A stretch of 64,000 nt of DNA from UMGS1908 sp045655005 (GCA_045655005.1 JAZOOJ010000007.1:124001-188000), one strand, 5' to 3'. Counted from the stretch's first letter, positions 16,322-25,699 are shown. Translations and numbers: made by a program. The notes: a model not told the origin generated them from the letters alone.

Positions 16322-16354
16322 GTATGCAAGCAAAATATTTTGCAATATTCATAC
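16322..16354. promoter_or_regulatory. Palindromic operator candidate upstream of the XRE gene
   Basis: A perfect 14-base palindrome, GCAAAATATTTTGC (16330-16343), is nested between GTATG and CATAC arms. It sits 30 bases upstream of the XRE start codon, in the divergent region shared with degV. Confidence 0.5.
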
Positions 16355-16490
16355 ATTCTCTAATTTGTAGAGTCTTAAACAACAGTTCTACTTTTCTCGC
16401 AAAACCAATAGACCCCAGCAAGGCTTAAATAGATTGTATAAGTAACAACTTTTACATAAAATTAAAGTATACAATTTTGGAGGTAAATTT

Positions 16491-17351
16491 ATGTTAAATT
16501 TTATATTAAGCACAGAATCCGCGTGCGACATACCAAAGGAAGTCATTGATAAATACGATCTAAAAATAGTTCCTATGAAATTTTTAATAAACGGAGTCGA
16601 GTTTAGGAGTGACGACAAAGATTTTTCAACTCTACACGTTTGCAAATTTATGAGAGAAGGTGCAACAACAAAAACAACACAAATTAATGAATATGAAGCA
16701 CAAGAGCACTTTGAAAATTTACTAAAAGAAGGAAAAGACATTTTACATTTAAGTTTTAGTGGAGCAATGAGTGCAACGGCAGATAATTTTAAAAAGGCAG
16801 CAAATTTATTAAATAAAAACAGTAAAAATAAAATTTATGTACTAGACACCCTTTGTCAGGCGGGAGGACTTGGACTTTTAGTAAATATCGTTGCTGACTA
16901 TGCAGAGCAAAACAATATAACAGCTGAAGATGCTTACAACTATGCAGACTCAATCAAATTAAACATCGCACATTTTTTTACTGTCGATGACTTAAAGTAC
17001 CTCGCTCGAGGCGGACGCATTTCATCTACAACAGCACTTATTGGAAATATTATAAAAATTAAACCAGTATTAAACTTAAACAATGATGGTCAAATCGTTC
17101 AATTCCAAAAAGTTATTTCTAGAAAAAAATCTTTGTCAGTACTGATTGATAAAGTTTCTGAATGTTGGGACAGAAACAATAATACAATATACATTTCACA
17201 AGCGGACGCAGAAATTGAATCTAATGAAATTGCTGAAGTCTTGAAAAATAAGTTTGATGCAAATTGCGTTATTGTACCTCTTGGGCCAGTTGTCTGCAAT
17301 CATAGCGGACCTGGAACAATAGCCGTATTTTTCACATCAAAAAATAGATAG
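16491..17351 (+). CDS. DegV-family fatty-acid-binding protein
   Basis: 286 residues. The DegV hallmarks STESACDIP (residues 7-15), LSFSGAMSATADN and FTVDDLKYLARGGRISSTTALIGNIIKIKPVL are present. DegV/FakB proteins bind a fatty acid and present it to the kinase FakA for phosphorylation; no fakA is nearby. GGAGGT lies seven bases before the ATG. It is divergent from the XRE gene and probably monocistronic. Confidence 0.92.
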   Translation: MLNFILSTESACDIPKEVIDKYDLKIVPMKFLINGVEFRSDDKDFSTLHVCKFMREGATTKTTQINEYEAQEHFENLLKEGKDILHLSFSGAMSATADNFKKAANLLNKNSKNKIYVLDTLCQAGGLGLLVNIVADYAEQNNITAEDAYNYADSIKLNIAHFFTVDDLKYLARGGRISSTTALIGNIIKIKPVLNLNNDGQIVQFQKVISRKKSLSVLIDKVSECWDRNNNTIYISQADAEIESNEIAEVLKNKFDANCVIVPLGPVVCNHSGPGTIAVFFTSKNR

Positions 17352-17539
17352 TTAAATTCAAATCAAATTTGACTTAAAATATACTTAATTGAAATATATT
17401 AAACCGCCGCTATATAAAATCACCACCAAATTTGGCATTTTTAGACAAATTACACACTCCTCAATAAGAAACTCGCCTTAAAAAACAAGCCTACTACAAC
17501 GCCACTATTACTATTTTAAGTTTAATGATTTAATAAATA

Positions 17540-17586
17540 AAAAATGGATTTTTAGAAATTAAATTTCTCTAAAAATCCATTTTTTT
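17540..17586. terminator. Bidirectional terminator between degV and the protease gene
   Basis: AAAAATGGATTTTTAGA and its complement form a long stem with A/T tails on both sides, so it can serve both convergent genes. The minus-strand gene's stop codon lies inside the tail. The 190 bases between degV and this stem show no gene. Confidence 0.75.
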
Positions 17587-20251
17587 ACTCACATCTTTTT
17601 TGCTTTTTTCGTCCTTTTGCTGTTATTTCTCCAACGAAAATTATTGCAACTATTATCGCCAAAACTATTAAATTCTCATTTTTAAATACAAAAATTTTTT
17701 GAACCCCTTTGTCATTAATGCATAACTCAAACCCATAAATTCCCGACTCTAATTTACCAGAAATGTAATTTTCAAGAACAGAACCTTCAAAAGATTTTTC
17801 AAATTTTCCATTTTTAAAAGTGTAAAAATTAACCTCATCTTTACCTTGGGTGTCAAACGCAATCTCAACTTCAGCACCTGAAAATTCTAAATCATTCGCC
17901 TTTAATTCAACCTTGCAAAACGTCAATGCAGGCAAGGTGTCAGAAATTGTATATATACTTTTAACTTCATCAGATTCAATAAACTTAATACCAACTGAAA
18001 TATACGACGACTTATCCAAATTGCAATCACTTAATTTAATTTTAATATTCCCCGTTTTTAATTTGATAATTACATTATCAATCTCGCCAGGAATTGAAGC
18101 CAAAGAAAATGAACAACTATCAAATTCGTTTTTATCAATTAGTTGAAGTTCATTTTCTTCATACGAATAAAAACTTTCATCACAACCTTCAATAGAACAA
18201 CATATTTTATACCCGTTCTTTAGTTCAATCTTTTTATCAAAATTATGTTTACCATAACCGCTCTCACACTCTTCAATTATTCTTTCATCGCCACAATATT
18301 CACACTCTTGCAATAACCTTTTATAATGCATACAATCTGCAATCAATATACTTTTATTTTGATAGGAATGGTCGCCAAAATCGGAATCAATTGTCTTTAA
18401 GCCAAACTCAACATTGCAAATTATACAATATTCATCAACTATATATCCTTTCATCGTGCAATTACCTATAACGTGATAACTTTCTACTTTATTATGATTT
18501 CCATAAAAATTATCATTCACTGTTTTAATATCATTACATAATTCACACGCTAAAGTCGTATAACCATAATGCAAGCAATCTCCATTCGTATGACCCAAAC
18601 TTTTATATTTATGTTCACCATATCCACCAGCAGAATTAATGTTCTCTTTAATATGTCCGCATTTATTACATGTAAAAATGGTTCTCTCATAACTTTGACA
18701 ATCAGCGTCAACAACTACACCACTATTGTAATTATGCACCAAACACTCACTTCTACTCGCATAAGCTTTTATTCCCGCGTTGTTGTAACGAGTTCCACTT
18801 ATAACATTTGAAGTGTCTTTCCATAAAGTTCCCATACACATGTAACTTTGACCGAAAGACGAATTTACATACAATCCCAAAAACTCATCTCCTTCCCCTT
18901 CAAAGCACGCATAGGCTTTCGAATCAGAAGAATTTGTTACAACTATAGAAAATGAATCGCCCGTTGCTATTTTTATTTCTTTTGGCAAATCAATTTTATA
19001 ATAGCCTTCATTTTTAAAAGTTTTTGAAATAGTTGTAAACAACTCACCAGATTCGGGATTGTTTTGGTTTGCCAAGTTTTTATAAACTTTAATTGTACAA
19101 TTTTGTACACTTTCTCCATATAAACCTGTAAAAATTTGCAAACCTATTGCATTTAGTTTTTGTTCATAATTTGAAGCGTTTTTATAAATGCTTGCATAAG
19201 TTATATTGTTTAATCCTGATGACACACCAACAAAAGAACCGCAATCATATTGATACGTAGTCAAATCGCTATTATAAACCTCAATTTCTATTGCATTATA
19301 ACCAGTATTTAAAATACCTGTATCATAATAAGAAACCCAAACATAACCACAATCTCCCCAGTTATCACCCCACGAATTTCTCACAAGCCATGCTCCATTA
19401 GATTCGGGGCGAATTGCAAAATTTGAGGCACTGTACAAATCATTCCAACCAACAATTTCAACCATATGGTCGGTTTCATTAAAATATTGGCTTGACGCAT
19501 AATAAGAGTGTGTATTCGAATTATATAAATTAGCACCTAAGTTTTCCATTTGAATGCTGGTTAGCACCGAACCATTTTCAACAATTTTCTTTTTTATTGT
19601 AGTAATGCTTTCACTTGGTAAAAAGTGCTCATACCCCACAACACGTGCGACATCGCCAAACCTATAATCTTCCCAATCTATATCGTTTGGAATTGGCAAA
19701 TAATTATAAATTGAAGATGTATCGTCTGAGTAATTTTGTTCGTACAAACCCCAACCAGAGATTAACGTGGTTAGCGTATATTCAAAAGCACCACCGCCAT
19801 TATAGATTTCATTATAATTTATTGTTCCTCCATTATTCGCCTTAAATCCATCACCATAAGTTCCGCTTATAGAGTTATTATCATAACCATTTTTTGCAAA
19901 GTATGCCAAATACTTTTCGGCAATATCAACTTCCATATCATAATTTTTACATAGGTCAATTTCTATCGAACCTGCAATAGCATATGCCCAACACATTCCA
20001 AGTCGACCTTGATTTTTAACCGTCGGGAGATAGTTAAATGTATCTTCATAACTATCATTGTCAAAAGTTCTTGGATCATATGATGCAAAACTTGCGTAAT
20101 TAATACTTGCATAAACTTCATTTGCATTTGTATAATCTTTATTATTTAATATTAGATTATTGCTTGCTTTAAAGCAAGCGAATGTAAATGCGAGTGCAAA
20201 CATCGAGAACAATGTTATAATTAAACTTTTGTAATTTTTTCTTTTGAACAT
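17585..20251 (-). CDS. Secreted/anchored papain-family (C1) cysteine protease with Cys/His repeats
   Basis: About 888 residues from the ATG at 20251; the longer TTG-started version is less likely. The signal region is KRKNYKSLIITLFSMFALAF. The C1 catalytic set is visible: NQGRLGMCWAYA (oxyanion Gln and Cys), TDHMVEIVGWND (His) and RNSWGDNWG (Asn). A beta-rich lectin-like region follows, as in clostridial Cwp84-type proteases. Next come four or five repeats of about 45-55 residues with a His-Asn/Lys-Tyr ... C ... CxxC pattern (e.g. CNKCGH, CELCND, CEYCGD), possibly small zinc-binding modules. A C-terminal membrane helix ends in KGRKKQKR. Probably a surface protease that trims wall or host proteins. 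Confidence 0.85.
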   Translation of the reverse strand: MFKRKNYKSLIITLFSMFALAFTFACFKASNNLILNNKDYTNANEVYASINYASFASYDPRTFDNDSYEDTFNYLPTVKNQGRLGMCWAYAIAGSIEIDLCKNYDMEVDIAEKYLAYFAKNGYDNNSISGTYGDGFKANNGGTINYNEIYNGGGAFEYTLTTLISGWGLYEQNYSDDTSSIYNYLPIPNDIDWEDYRFGDVARVVGYEHFLPSESITTIKKKIVENGSVLTSIQMENLGANLYNSNTHSYYASSQYFNETDHMVEIVGWNDLYSASNFAIRPESNGAWLVRNSWGDNWGDCGYVWVSYYDTGILNTGYNAIEIEVYNSDLTTYQYDCGSFVGVSSGLNNITYASIYKNASNYEQKLNAIGLQIFTGLYGESVQNCTIKVYKNLANQNNPESGELFTTISKTFKNEGYYKIDLPKEIKIATGDSFSIVVTNSSDSKAYACFEGEGDEFLGLYVNSSFGQSYMCMGTLWKDTSNVISGTRYNNAGIKAYASRSECLVHNYNSGVVVDADCQSYERTIFTCNKCGHIKENINSAGGYGEHKYKSLGHTNGDCLHYGYTTLACELCNDIKTVNDNFYGNHNKVESYHVIGNCTMKGYIVDEYCIICNVEFGLKTIDSDFGDHSYQNKSILIADCMHYKRLLQECEYCGDERIIEECESGYGKHNFDKKIELKNGYKICCSIEGCDESFYSYEENELQLIDKNEFDSCSFSLASIPGEIDNVIIKLKTGNIKIKLSDCNLDKSSYISVGIKFIESDEVKSIYTISDTLPALTFCKVELKANDLEFSGAEVEIAFDTQGKDEVNFYTFKNGKFEKSFEGSVLENYISGKLESGIYGFELCINDKGVQKIFVFKNENLIVLAIIVAIIFVGEITAKGRKKQKRCE

Positions 20252-20316
20252 ATTCTTTACCAATCCTATGTTTAAATAATAATTGAATATACGATAAATG
20301 TCAAACAAAAAGGAAA

Positions 20317-20342
20317 AGCGTTAGTTTTCACAAACCAACGCT
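20317..20342 (-). terminator. Terminator after the zinc-ribbon membrane protein gene
   Basis: An AGCGTTGGTTT/AAACTAACGCT stem followed by TTTCCTTTTTG on the minus strand, ten bases past the stop codon. Confidence 0.65.
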
Positions 20343-20351
20343 CTAACATTG

Positions 20352-21146
20352 TTATTTTAAATTCGCTCCGCAATTTCCACACTTCGCATCTGTCTTTTCA
20401 ACTTTTACGCCACAATACTCACAATATTTTGGTTTTATAGATTCTTGTTCGGCAAGCTCTTTTGCTTCTTCTTTTTGTTTTTCCTCTTCAACTTTCTTCA
20501 AATTCTTTTTTATTACAACGATACTAATAATTATCAAAATTGCAGTAGCAACCGAATAAGCTACAACCCTACCCTTCGCTGACGAAACAACATTTGAAAT
20601 ATACATATATTCTACATCTTCTAGTATATACGAGGTAGGAATCGACACCCCAGTTTTATCATAGGCAATCTCTATTTCACCTTGCATATAGTCTATTTGG
20701 GATGATGTATAATTCGCATACGTCTTGCCAGTACACAACTTTCCATCACTATTTCTAAAAGAATATTCAATTTGATAATACCAATAACCATTATAATAAA
20801 ATGCTTGATAAACATCTTCTATCTCTGCATCTGTTATAGTTCCAGTTTCTACTAATCGATAGAAATATGCAGCATCGTCTTTCATTGTTTGTAAATAGGC
20901 ACGTTCTGATTTCACAATATTAAAGTTTGCAAATATCCCACTTATTGTAAAAAATAAGCCCAAAACAAACAGCCCTAACAATACCAATGCCTTGTCCGCA
21001 AGAACATATACGCGAGGACCGAAATGAAACCTGAATGGTCTATGTCTATAATGAACTCTCGAGCTCCCAAAGGAAAATCCCGAACCACCCATACCACTAC
21101 TTCTTGAACTACCGCCTCCTCCATAACTTCTAGGACCTGATGGCAT
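20352..21146 (-). CDS. Membrane protein with Gly/Ser/Arg-rich head and C-terminal zinc ribbon
   Basis: 264 residues from the ATG preceded by GGAGGT (an upstream in-frame TTG is rejected). A low-complexity Ser/Gly/Arg/His N-terminus (about 1-45) is followed by one membrane helix, then an extracytoplasmic domain of about 100 residues rich in Tyr (YQAFYYNGYWYYQIEY). A second helix and a Lys/Glu-rich coiled segment follow, then a zinc ribbon (YCEYCG ... CGNCG). Function unknown. The ribbon type is common in Clostridia membrane proteins. Confidence 0.75.
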   Translation of the reverse strand: MPSGPRSYGGGGSSRSSGMGGSGFSFGSSRVHYRHRPFRFHFGPRVYVLADKALVLLGLFVLGLFFTISGIFANFNIVKSERAYLQTMKDDAAYFYRLVETGTITDAEIEDVYQAFYYNGYWYYQIEYSFRNSDGKLCTGKTYANYTSSQIDYMQGEIEIAYDKTGVSIPTSYILEDVEYMYISNVVSSAKGRVVAYSVATAILIIISIVVIKKNLKKVEEEKQKEEAKELAEQESIKPKYCEYCGVKVEKTDAKCGNCGANLK

Positions 21147-21237
21147 AACTTCTACCTCCAAAATTGATTTTTAATAAATTTATTATACATTAATAAATCA
21201 ATTTTGGCAAAAGATTTCACTAACTATTTATAACAAT

Positions 21238-22236
21238 CTAAACGATATAATATATGATATATAACAAAACCATTAATCCTGCGAGTATCCTTTCAATGTA
21301 TACCATAACTGTTGAATTTTCTTTTTTAGATTTTAGTATTATTGCTAATACCGCAACTGACAGTGATATTAAATTCAAAACCACCAATTTTAGAGAATCG
21401 AAATCAAATGGCACCAAGATTGATGCCCTAAATGACAACAATTCAGCTAAGAAAAGCACAAACACATTAAAAAGACACGACCCTAAAATATTTCCAAATC
21501 CAGCATCAAAGTTTCCTTTTTTACATAGTGCAATTGTTGACACAACCTCTGGCAACGACGTTGCAACCGCTAAAAATAATACACCGGCAGTTGAGGCAGA
21601 CAAGTCGAACATCTCAGCCAAATCATCGGTAACCAATGTTATAAAAATGCTTGCAACAACCAACAAAACAGCGCAAATAACAAAACGAGATACAATTTGT
21701 TTCAGAGACAGTTCCATTCCTTTTAATTGAATATCTGATGAAACCACTTCTTCATCATTCTTTGGCAGTTTATATATTGTAAATCCATAAAGCACAGCAA
21801 TTGCTAAAAAGCACAAATTAAATGACCCAACTTTTAATTGGTAAGTTTCACCAAGAAATAACGCAAGTAGCATTGTTAAATACATTCCAGAAATACCAAC
21901 AGACACACTTAAATGACTCTCGGCAAACAATCTACTTTTTTTGTACGATTTATAGAACAAAAGTATACAAACACCTAAAATTAAAACATCAAATAAATTA
22001 GAACCTAAAATATTTCCAATAACCATGCCTGTTTCATTTAAAAATAAAACTGCACTAATGGATGTAAACAGCTCAGGTAACGATGTTACAGCCGCAAGCA
22101 AAACACCACCCAAAAAAGCTCCTGATATATTTGTCTTCTTGTCCAACAGGTCAATATAGTCAGAGAGTTTAATTGATAAAAACACGATAGCAACCGCCAA
22201 ACAAGCATATGCAAACAAAACATAAAATATAGACAT
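21238..22236 (-). CDS. Ca2+/cation antiporter (CaCA family)
   Basis: 332 residues with ten hydrophobic helices in two inverted repeats. The alpha-1 motif GGVLLAAVTSLPELFTSIS and alpha-2 motif GVLFLAVATSLPEVVSTIA carry the ion-binding glutamates, each followed by a GNILGSNLFD- or GNILGSCLFN-type motif. Family members exchange Na+ or H+ for Ca2+ or related cations. GGGGAGGT precedes the ATG. The upstream yybP-ykoY riboswitch (22251-22390) suggests it exports manganese, or calcium, when manganese is high. Confidence 0.92.
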   Translation of the reverse strand: MSIFYVLFAYACLAVAIVFLSIKLSDYIDLLDKKTNISGAFLGGVLLAAVTSLPELFTSISAVLFLNETGMVIGNILGSNLFDVLILGVCILLFYKSYKKSRLFAESHLSVSVGISGMYLTMLLALFLGETYQLKVGSFNLCFLAIAVLYGFTIYKLPKNDEEVVSSDIQLKGMELSLKQIVSRFVICAVLLVVASIFITLVTDDLAEMFDLSASTAGVLFLAVATSLPEVVSTIALCKKGNFDAGFGNILGSCLFNVFVLFLAELLSFRASILVPFDFDSLKLVVLNLISLSVAVLAIILKSKKENSTVMVYIERILAGLMVLLYIIYYIV

Positions 22237-22250
22237 AAAAACCTCCCCAC

Positions 22251-22390
22251 AAAAAAAACTCTACAAACAAGCCAGAAAACTTGTTTATAGAGTCTCGCAA
22301 ATTAAGATAAACCAGATACATTTATTTTTGTATCACGATGTTGATTTATCACCTTAGTCAGCTAAGGAATACTACTCCCTCTTTTTGTCG
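22251..22390 (-). ncRNA. yybP-ykoY (manganese) riboswitch with terminator
   Basis: On the minus strand AGAGGGAGTAG (around 22372-22383) and TTTGCGAGACTCT (around 22289-22301) carry the two conserved loops of the yybP-ykoY aptamer. Their AGAG/CTCT ends can close P1, and GATAAA/TTTATC can form an inner stem. A strong terminator follows directly (22251-22294: ACTCTATAAACAAG/CTTGTTTGTAGAGT plus eight T). Mn2+ binding in this class favours the open form, switching on the downstream cation exporter. Confidence 0.85.
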
Positions 22391-22396
22391 AGTTGT

Positions 22397-22425
22397 ATTC
22401 TAACACAATTATGAATCTATGTCAA
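22397..22425 (-). promoter_or_regulatory. Promoter of the riboswitch-antiporter transcript
   Basis: TTGACA, 17 bases, TAGAAT on the minus strand, ending just before the aptamer. Confidence 0.75.
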
Positions 22426-22448
22426 CATCAAACTTTATTTTATAAAAA

Positions 22449-23720
22449 TTATCCAATAACTTTACAACCCATATATGGCACAAGTACATCAGGAATAGTA
22501 ATTGTTCCATCTTCATTTTGATATTGCTCCAAAATTGCAGGGAATATTCTACTTGTTGCTATACCACTAGCATTTAAAGTATAAACATAATCCTTAGTTC
22601 CATCATTTTTTAGGTATTTAGTATTAGTTCTTCTTGCCTGATAGTCCAAAGCGGTACTTACACTACTAACCTCAGTATATCTATCCATACTTGGAATATA
22701 TATTTCAATATCGTAAGTTTTCGCCATCCCGTGAGCATAATCTCCACCGGCAAGTTTAACTAATCGATAGTGCAAACCTAATTTTTGTACAATTCTTTCT
22801 GCTTTACCAAGCAATTCTTCCCAAGCACGTTCACCATCTTCCGGTTTTACATACTCAACCATCTCAACTTTATTAAATTGATGCCCCCTTATCATTCCCT
22901 TTTCATCAGGCCTATTGCTTCCTGCTTCAATCCTGAAACAAGGCGTATACGCAAAATATTTTTTAGGCAACTCTTCCTCTTTTAAAATTTCATTTTTATG
23001 AAGATTAACAAGTGCAGTTTCGGCTGTTGGAAGCAAAAAATTATTTGGTAAAAACTTTTTGTCAATAAAGAAGTCTTCTTGTGCAAACTTTGGAAATTGA
23101 CCAGCTCCAAATCCGCAATCATATTTTAAAATATGTGGCAAAAGTTTAAATTCAAAGCCATCTTGTAGGTGCTCATTAATACAAAAATTAAGTATCGCCC
23201 ATTCAAGCTGTGCACCCTTTCCGTTATATATCCAGTTACCCTCTCCTGCAATTTTTATAGCCCTATCATAATCAATTAAGTTATGTTGCTTGCAAAGTTC
23301 AATGTGAGTTTTGGGTTTAAATACAAACTTTGGTTTTTCTTTATATTCTTTTAGTACCACATTGTTTTCTTTTCCACCAGCTGGCGTATCATCTTCGACA
23401 ATATTTGGAAGAGCTAGGAAAATTTTATTAAATTCATCAAGAGCTTCATTATATTCCTTTGTAAGCTCTGTGATTTTTTGAGTGTTTGCCCTTAAACCTG
23501 CTTGCAATTCTTCTAAATTGTCTGCATTATTCCTTTTTGCAAGTTCAAATTCTTTTGCGCCTTTATTTTTTACCGCAAGCAAACTTTCTTGTTCTTGCTT
23601 TATTTTATTTTGTCTATCATATAAGTCAATTAAATTATCTATATCAACTTCATATTCACGTTTTTTAAAACATTCTTTATAATATTCTTTTCTTTTTTTA
23701 ATATCTTTTATATCTAACAT
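22449..23720 (-). CDS. serS: Seryl-tRNA synthetase
   Basis: Class II synthetase charging tRNA-Ser; 423 residues. An N-terminal antiparallel coiled-coil arm (about 25-105) precedes the catalytic core. Motif 2 reads YFAYTPCFRIEAGS, followed by DEKGMIRGHQFNKVEMV. Motif 3 reads ALNASGIATSRIFPAILEQYQ. AAGGAG lies upstream of the ATG. Expression is probably controlled by the T-box leader at 23835-24059. Confidence 0.96.
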   Translation of the reverse strand: MLDIKDIKKRKEYYKECFKKREYEVDIDNLIDLYDRQNKIKQEQESLLAVKNKGAKEFELAKRNNADNLEELQAGLRANTQKITELTKEYNEALDEFNKIFLALPNIVEDDTPAGGKENNVVLKEYKEKPKFVFKPKTHIELCKQHNLIDYDRAIKIAGEGNWIYNGKGAQLEWAILNFCINEHLQDGFEFKLLPHILKYDCGFGAGQFPKFAQEDFFIDKKFLPNNFLLPTAETALVNLHKNEILKEEELPKKYFAYTPCFRIEAGSNRPDEKGMIRGHQFNKVEMVEYVKPEDGERAWEELLGKAERIVQKLGLHYRLVKLAGGDYAHGMAKTYDIEIYIPSMDRYTEVSSVSTALDYQARRTNTKYLKNDGTKDYVYTLNASGIATSRIFPAILEQYQNEDGTITIPDVLVPYMGCKVIG

Positions 23721-23834
23721 TTTTTCATTCTCCTTAAATTTAAATTTGTTTTATATTATTTTTTTGCACACTAAAAGACTATCCCTTTCGGGAATTGTTT
23801 GAACTAGTAATATAAAACAAAAATCTAAGTTTCA

Positions 23835-24059
23835 TAAAAAAGACCTCCAAAAACACATAGGTTTTTGAAGGTGCCATATATTGGGCACGGTGCCACTTCA
23901 ATTTTTCACTCATCATCTGCATTCTTTTGTTGTACAGTCAACCTGATTTTCACCAGAACCTCCAGAGTAGACACGAATAAAACTTTCAACTGTTTTCACC
24001 AACCACAGCCTCTCTTAATCGGTTTTTTATTCGCTAGTTCTTTCATAGGTTTTAAATTT
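23835..24059 (-). ncRNA. T-box leader of serS
   Basis: The minus-strand leader carries the T-box core GAAGTGGCACCGTGCC (around 23884-23900) followed by an eleven-pair terminator (23844-23872) and a T6 tail. Uncharged tRNA-Ser should favour the antiterminator. A TCT in stem I (complement near 23968-23974) is a possible specifier, but I could not fix the specifier loop. The 110 bases between the terminator and serS hold only the ribosome site. Confidence 0.88.
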
Positions 24060-24065
24060 TATTAA

Positions 24066-24094
24066 ATGATAACACAAAATGTGATAATTGTCAA
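24066..24094 (-). promoter_or_regulatory. Promoter of the serS T-box transcript
   Basis: TTGACA, 17 bases, TATCAT on the minus strand. Confidence 0.7.
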
Positions 24095-24132
24095 TATTAA
24101 ATTTTTAATCTTGATACTTATCATATTTAGAC

Positions 24133-24160
24133 TTGCAAAAATCTTTAAATTGTGTAAAAT
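24133..24160 (+). promoter_or_regulatory. Promoter of the radical SAM gene, predicted leaderless
   Basis: TTGCAA, 16 bases, TAAAAT; only seven bases separate the -10 from the ATG, so the predicted first transcribed base is the A of the start codon. Confidence 0.5.
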
Positions 24161-24167
24161 TGAATGT

Positions 24168-25076
24168 ATGGAAAAAACAAGATATAACAACGCAAGAGAT
24201 TATTATAAAAATAAATACGGCGAAAGAGTTTTAAAAATTTGCATTGACGGTGGATTTACGTGTCCTAACAGAGATGGCACCAAAGGATTTGGCGGTTGCA
24301 TCTTTTGCGGAGAACGTGGGTCTGGCGAAAAATTATGCCCTACTGGTATTAAAAACCAAATTGAATCGTATTTTAATAGTTACAAAGCAGAACGAGCCAA
24401 CAAATTTATTGTGTATTTTCAAAATTTCTCTGGGACATATGAAAAACCAGAGGTTTTACGAGAAATTTACAAATCTGCATTAAATGACAAAAGAATTGTA
24501 GGAATTAATATCGGAACCAGACCTGACTGCATAAACGATGAAATTGTAAATATTTTAAAAGAAATCAATAGTTTAACCGATGTAACAATTGAACTTGGTC
24601 TTCAAACAGCAAATGAAGAACTTGGCGAAATTATCAACAGAAAATATACAACCTCAGACTTTACAACCGCAGTCAATCTTTTAAACAACGCCAACATTGA
24701 CGTAGTTGCACACATAATGATTGGTTTACCCAACGAAGCATTTGATGACATCATTGAAACAACAGATTTTATTAATAAACATAAACTTTTGGGTATTAAA
24801 ATACACTCCACATATGTAATAGATGGAACGACCCTTGGTGAAATGTATAACAACAACATTTATCGCCCTATTACACAAGAAGATTACATAGAAAAACTTG
24901 CTTTTGTGATTAATAATTTAAATAAAGACTTAGTTGTGTTCCGAATTGTCGCTGACGCCCCTAAAAATCTTTTCATTGCCCCTGAATGGAATTTACATAA
25001 AAAAGTTACAATAAATAAAATTAATCAATATTTTAAAGAACATAATATTTATCAAGGCAAAGAAAACAAAAGATAG
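24168..25076 (+). CDS. Radical SAM protein of the YtqA/YhcC (TIGR01212) family
   Basis: 302 residues from ATG 24168. TCPNRDGTKGFGGCIFCGERGSG has the family's spaced cysteine motif for the SAM-bound [4Fe-4S] cluster; ITIELGLQ-like and HIMIGLPNE segments follow. The biochemical role is not settled in the family; tRNA or small-molecule modification has been suggested. An ORF extension to 24066 encodes a hydrophobic non-family segment and overlaps the promoter, so it is rejected. No ribosome site is visible, consistent with a leaderless transcript. A strong terminator follows. Confidence 0.9.
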   Translation: MEKTRYNNARDYYKNKYGERVLKICIDGGFTCPNRDGTKGFGGCIFCGERGSGEKLCPTGIKNQIESYFNSYKAERANKFIVYFQNFSGTYEKPEVLREIYKSALNDKRIVGINIGTRPDCINDEIVNILKEINSLTDVTIELGLQTANEELGEIINRKYTTSDFTTAVNLLNNANIDVVAHIMIGLPNEAFDDIIETTDFINKHKLLGIKIHSTYVIDGTTLGEMYNNNIYRPITQEDYIEKLAFVINNLNKDLVVFRIVADAPKNLFIAPEWNLHKKVTINKINQYFKEHNIYQGKENKR

Positions 25077-25104
25077 ACTTTACACATAAAAAGTCTATCT
25101 TTTT
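25067..25104 (+). terminator. Terminator after the radical SAM gene
   Basis: AAAAGATAGACTTT/AAAGTCTATCTTTT with a T tail; the stop codon is inside the first arm. It can also serve the convergent CYTH gene. Confidence 0.75.
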
Positions 25105-25138
25105 AATTTTTACTAACTTTAAATATTAAATTTTGGTT

Positions 25139-25699
25139 TTAATTTTTGTATTCATTTTTCCTTTCGTCTTCTAATTTCAATATCTTTATTTTATTTAGGT
25201 CAATTCCATATTGCAAATAAATGGATTGAACATCAAGGCTAGTCAAATTATTATACGAAACACCAATTTGTTCACAAATATTCTTAATTTGTTCTTCGCT
25301 ATTTGCCTCAAACTCAACATATGTTGGTATCATCGGCCAAAAATCAATATCGATTTCAACACCTTGTAAATTATATTGAATACGTCTATTTTCTTGTGTT
25401 GTACGCACCCCATATCCCAACTTATTTAATATTTCGTTAGCTGTGTCAAAATCTGAAACTACAATTTCACATTCTTTGGTTCCATCAATTTTACTACTTC
25501 CAATCTCTTTGATTGTTAAGGTGGTTTCTTTCCCATTCGTTCTGAGTCTTATCCAACTATTTTCTCTTACGGGGTTAAAATCATAGCAATTCCTAACCTG
25601 CAACCAATCCCCAACCTTTTTTGCACCCAAACTTTCCAATTTTTGAATCATTGAATGCACATCACATTCTAACAATCTTGCTTCAATTTCTGTTTTCAC
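25139..25699 (-). CDS. CYTH-domain protein (class IV adenylate cyclase / triphosphatase fold)
   Basis: 186 residues from a GTG start with AGGAGG eight bases upstream. It begins KTEIEARLL, the CYTH ExExR/K signature. SWIRLRTNGKETTLTIKE and RRIQYNLQGVEIDIDFWPMIPTYVEFEA supply the basic and acidic residues lining the triphosphate tunnel. Family members hydrolyse thiamine or inorganic triphosphate, or cyclise ATP; the exact substrate cannot be chosen. Stand-alone gene between two terminators. Confidence 0.85.
   Translation of the reverse strand: MKTEIEARLLECDVHSMIQKLESLGAKKVGDWLQVRNCYDFNPVRENSWIRLRTNGKETTLTIKEIGSSKIDGTKECEIVVSDFDTANEILNKLGYGVRTTQENRRIQYNLQGVEIDIDFWPMIPTYVEFEANSEEQIKNICEQIGVSYNNLTSLDVQSIYLQYGIDLNKIKILKLEDERKNEYKN

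Noticed and set aside
24066..24167. Upstream extension of the radical SAM protein
   Set aside because: It encodes a non-family hydrophobic stretch and overlaps both divergent promoters.
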